From: Ferdinandcohnia humi_A | Lineage (GTDB): Bacteria; Bacillota; Bacilli; Bacillales; Bacillaceae_L | Direction of reading: 5' to 3' | DNA: 64,000 bases | Assembly (NCBI GenBank): GCA_047608075.1 | Contig: JBLKRX010000019.1 | Span: 33,050 to 97,049 of the forward strand | In this document: one piece after another, positions 63,926 to 64,000 of the stretch | Numbering within the stretch: the first letter of the stretch is position 1 | Layout of the letters: each line of letters starts with the position of its first letter | Notes under the pieces: generated by a model | Database searches by the model: none | Told to the model about the DNA's origin: nothing | The model's input: the letters and a program-made list of their open reading frames with translations, nothing else | Program-made: the position numbers and the translations under genes

Positions 63926-64000
63926 TCGAGTAGGAGGATAATCATTGATTGACTATCCGACCTCTCACACCACCGTACGTACGGATCCGTATACGGCGGT
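63926..64000 (-). mobile_element. 3' end of a group II intron (runs off the window)
   Basis: On the minus strand ACCGCCGTA pairs with TACGGTGGT around an inner TACGGA/TCCGTA hairpin, the shape and sequence of intron domain V. Then GGATA...TATCC forms a domain VI-like stem, ending CTACTCGAT. The reverse transcriptase gene, if present, lies beyond position 64000. Confidence 0.7.

Overview
The window is chromosomal DNA from a low-GC, endospore-forming Gram-positive bacterium of the family Bacillaceae. Evidence for this is the strong AGGAGG-type ribosome sites, many GTG/TTG starts, a KinA-type sporulation kinase, YjcZ-type and CotF-type spore proteins, a sigma-K-like promoter, and gene order shared with Bacillus subtilis (ykyB ... 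patA-kinA ... ykwC ... ykwB ... ptsI-ptsH-ptsG-glcT). No rRNA, tRNA or CRISPR array was seen.

Left part (1-9.5 kb): a PAS-GGDEF-EAL c-di-GMP enzyme, ykyB, a glycoside-hydrolase-like DUF1906 protein next to a protein with six 45-residue DUF346 lectin-like repeats, an IDEAL-domain protein, patA and kinA. From 9.5 to 16.7 kb, between kinA and ykwC, lies a fatty-acid/acyl-CoA catabolic block (quinone oxidoreductase, aminoglycoside-phosphotransferase-like protein, TetR regulator, acyl-CoA ligase, SDR, acyl-CoA dehydrogenase). Two of its genes are broken as read here: a frameshift in the phosphotransferase and an in-frame TAA in the acyl-CoA dehydrogenase. Both broken genes are preceded by matching copies of an ACTAACCGGTTAGT operator.

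Middle (16.8-46.5 kb): ykwC, a large FAD dehydrogenase, small spore-type proteins, the glucose PTS operon with its GlcT antiterminator target, a HAD phosphatase, a second PAS-GGDEF-EAL protein (probably started at ATT), a MoxR/DUF58/DUF4129 operon, a KinC/KinE-like histidine kinase, a PAS-GGDEF protein, the cystine transporter TcyP, several small proteins, and RecQ with a probable 6S-type RNA beside it. A perfect sigma-A promoter at 36665-36693 faces a gene-free stretch that ends in a strong terminator, suggesting an unannotated RNA.

Right part (46.8-61.9 kb): a complete predicted hydroxyproline catabolic island. It has a LivKHMGF-type ABC importer, two proline-racemase-family epimerases, a three- or four-subunit D-hydroxyproline dehydrogenase, a DapA-family pyrroline-4-hydroxy-2-carboxylate deaminase and an alpha-ketoglutarate-semialdehyde dehydrogenase, around a sigma-54 activator gene. 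Four textbook -24/-12 promoters (TGGCAY-N8-GC type) face these genes. Three of them have the same 18-bp TGTA-N10-TACA palindrome 92-100 bp upstream, the likely activator site. A 228-bp MITE-like element separates the deaminase gene from the semialdehyde dehydrogenase gene. The window ends with a YeiH-family exporter, a small membrane protein, repeat sequence, and the 3' end of a group II intron.
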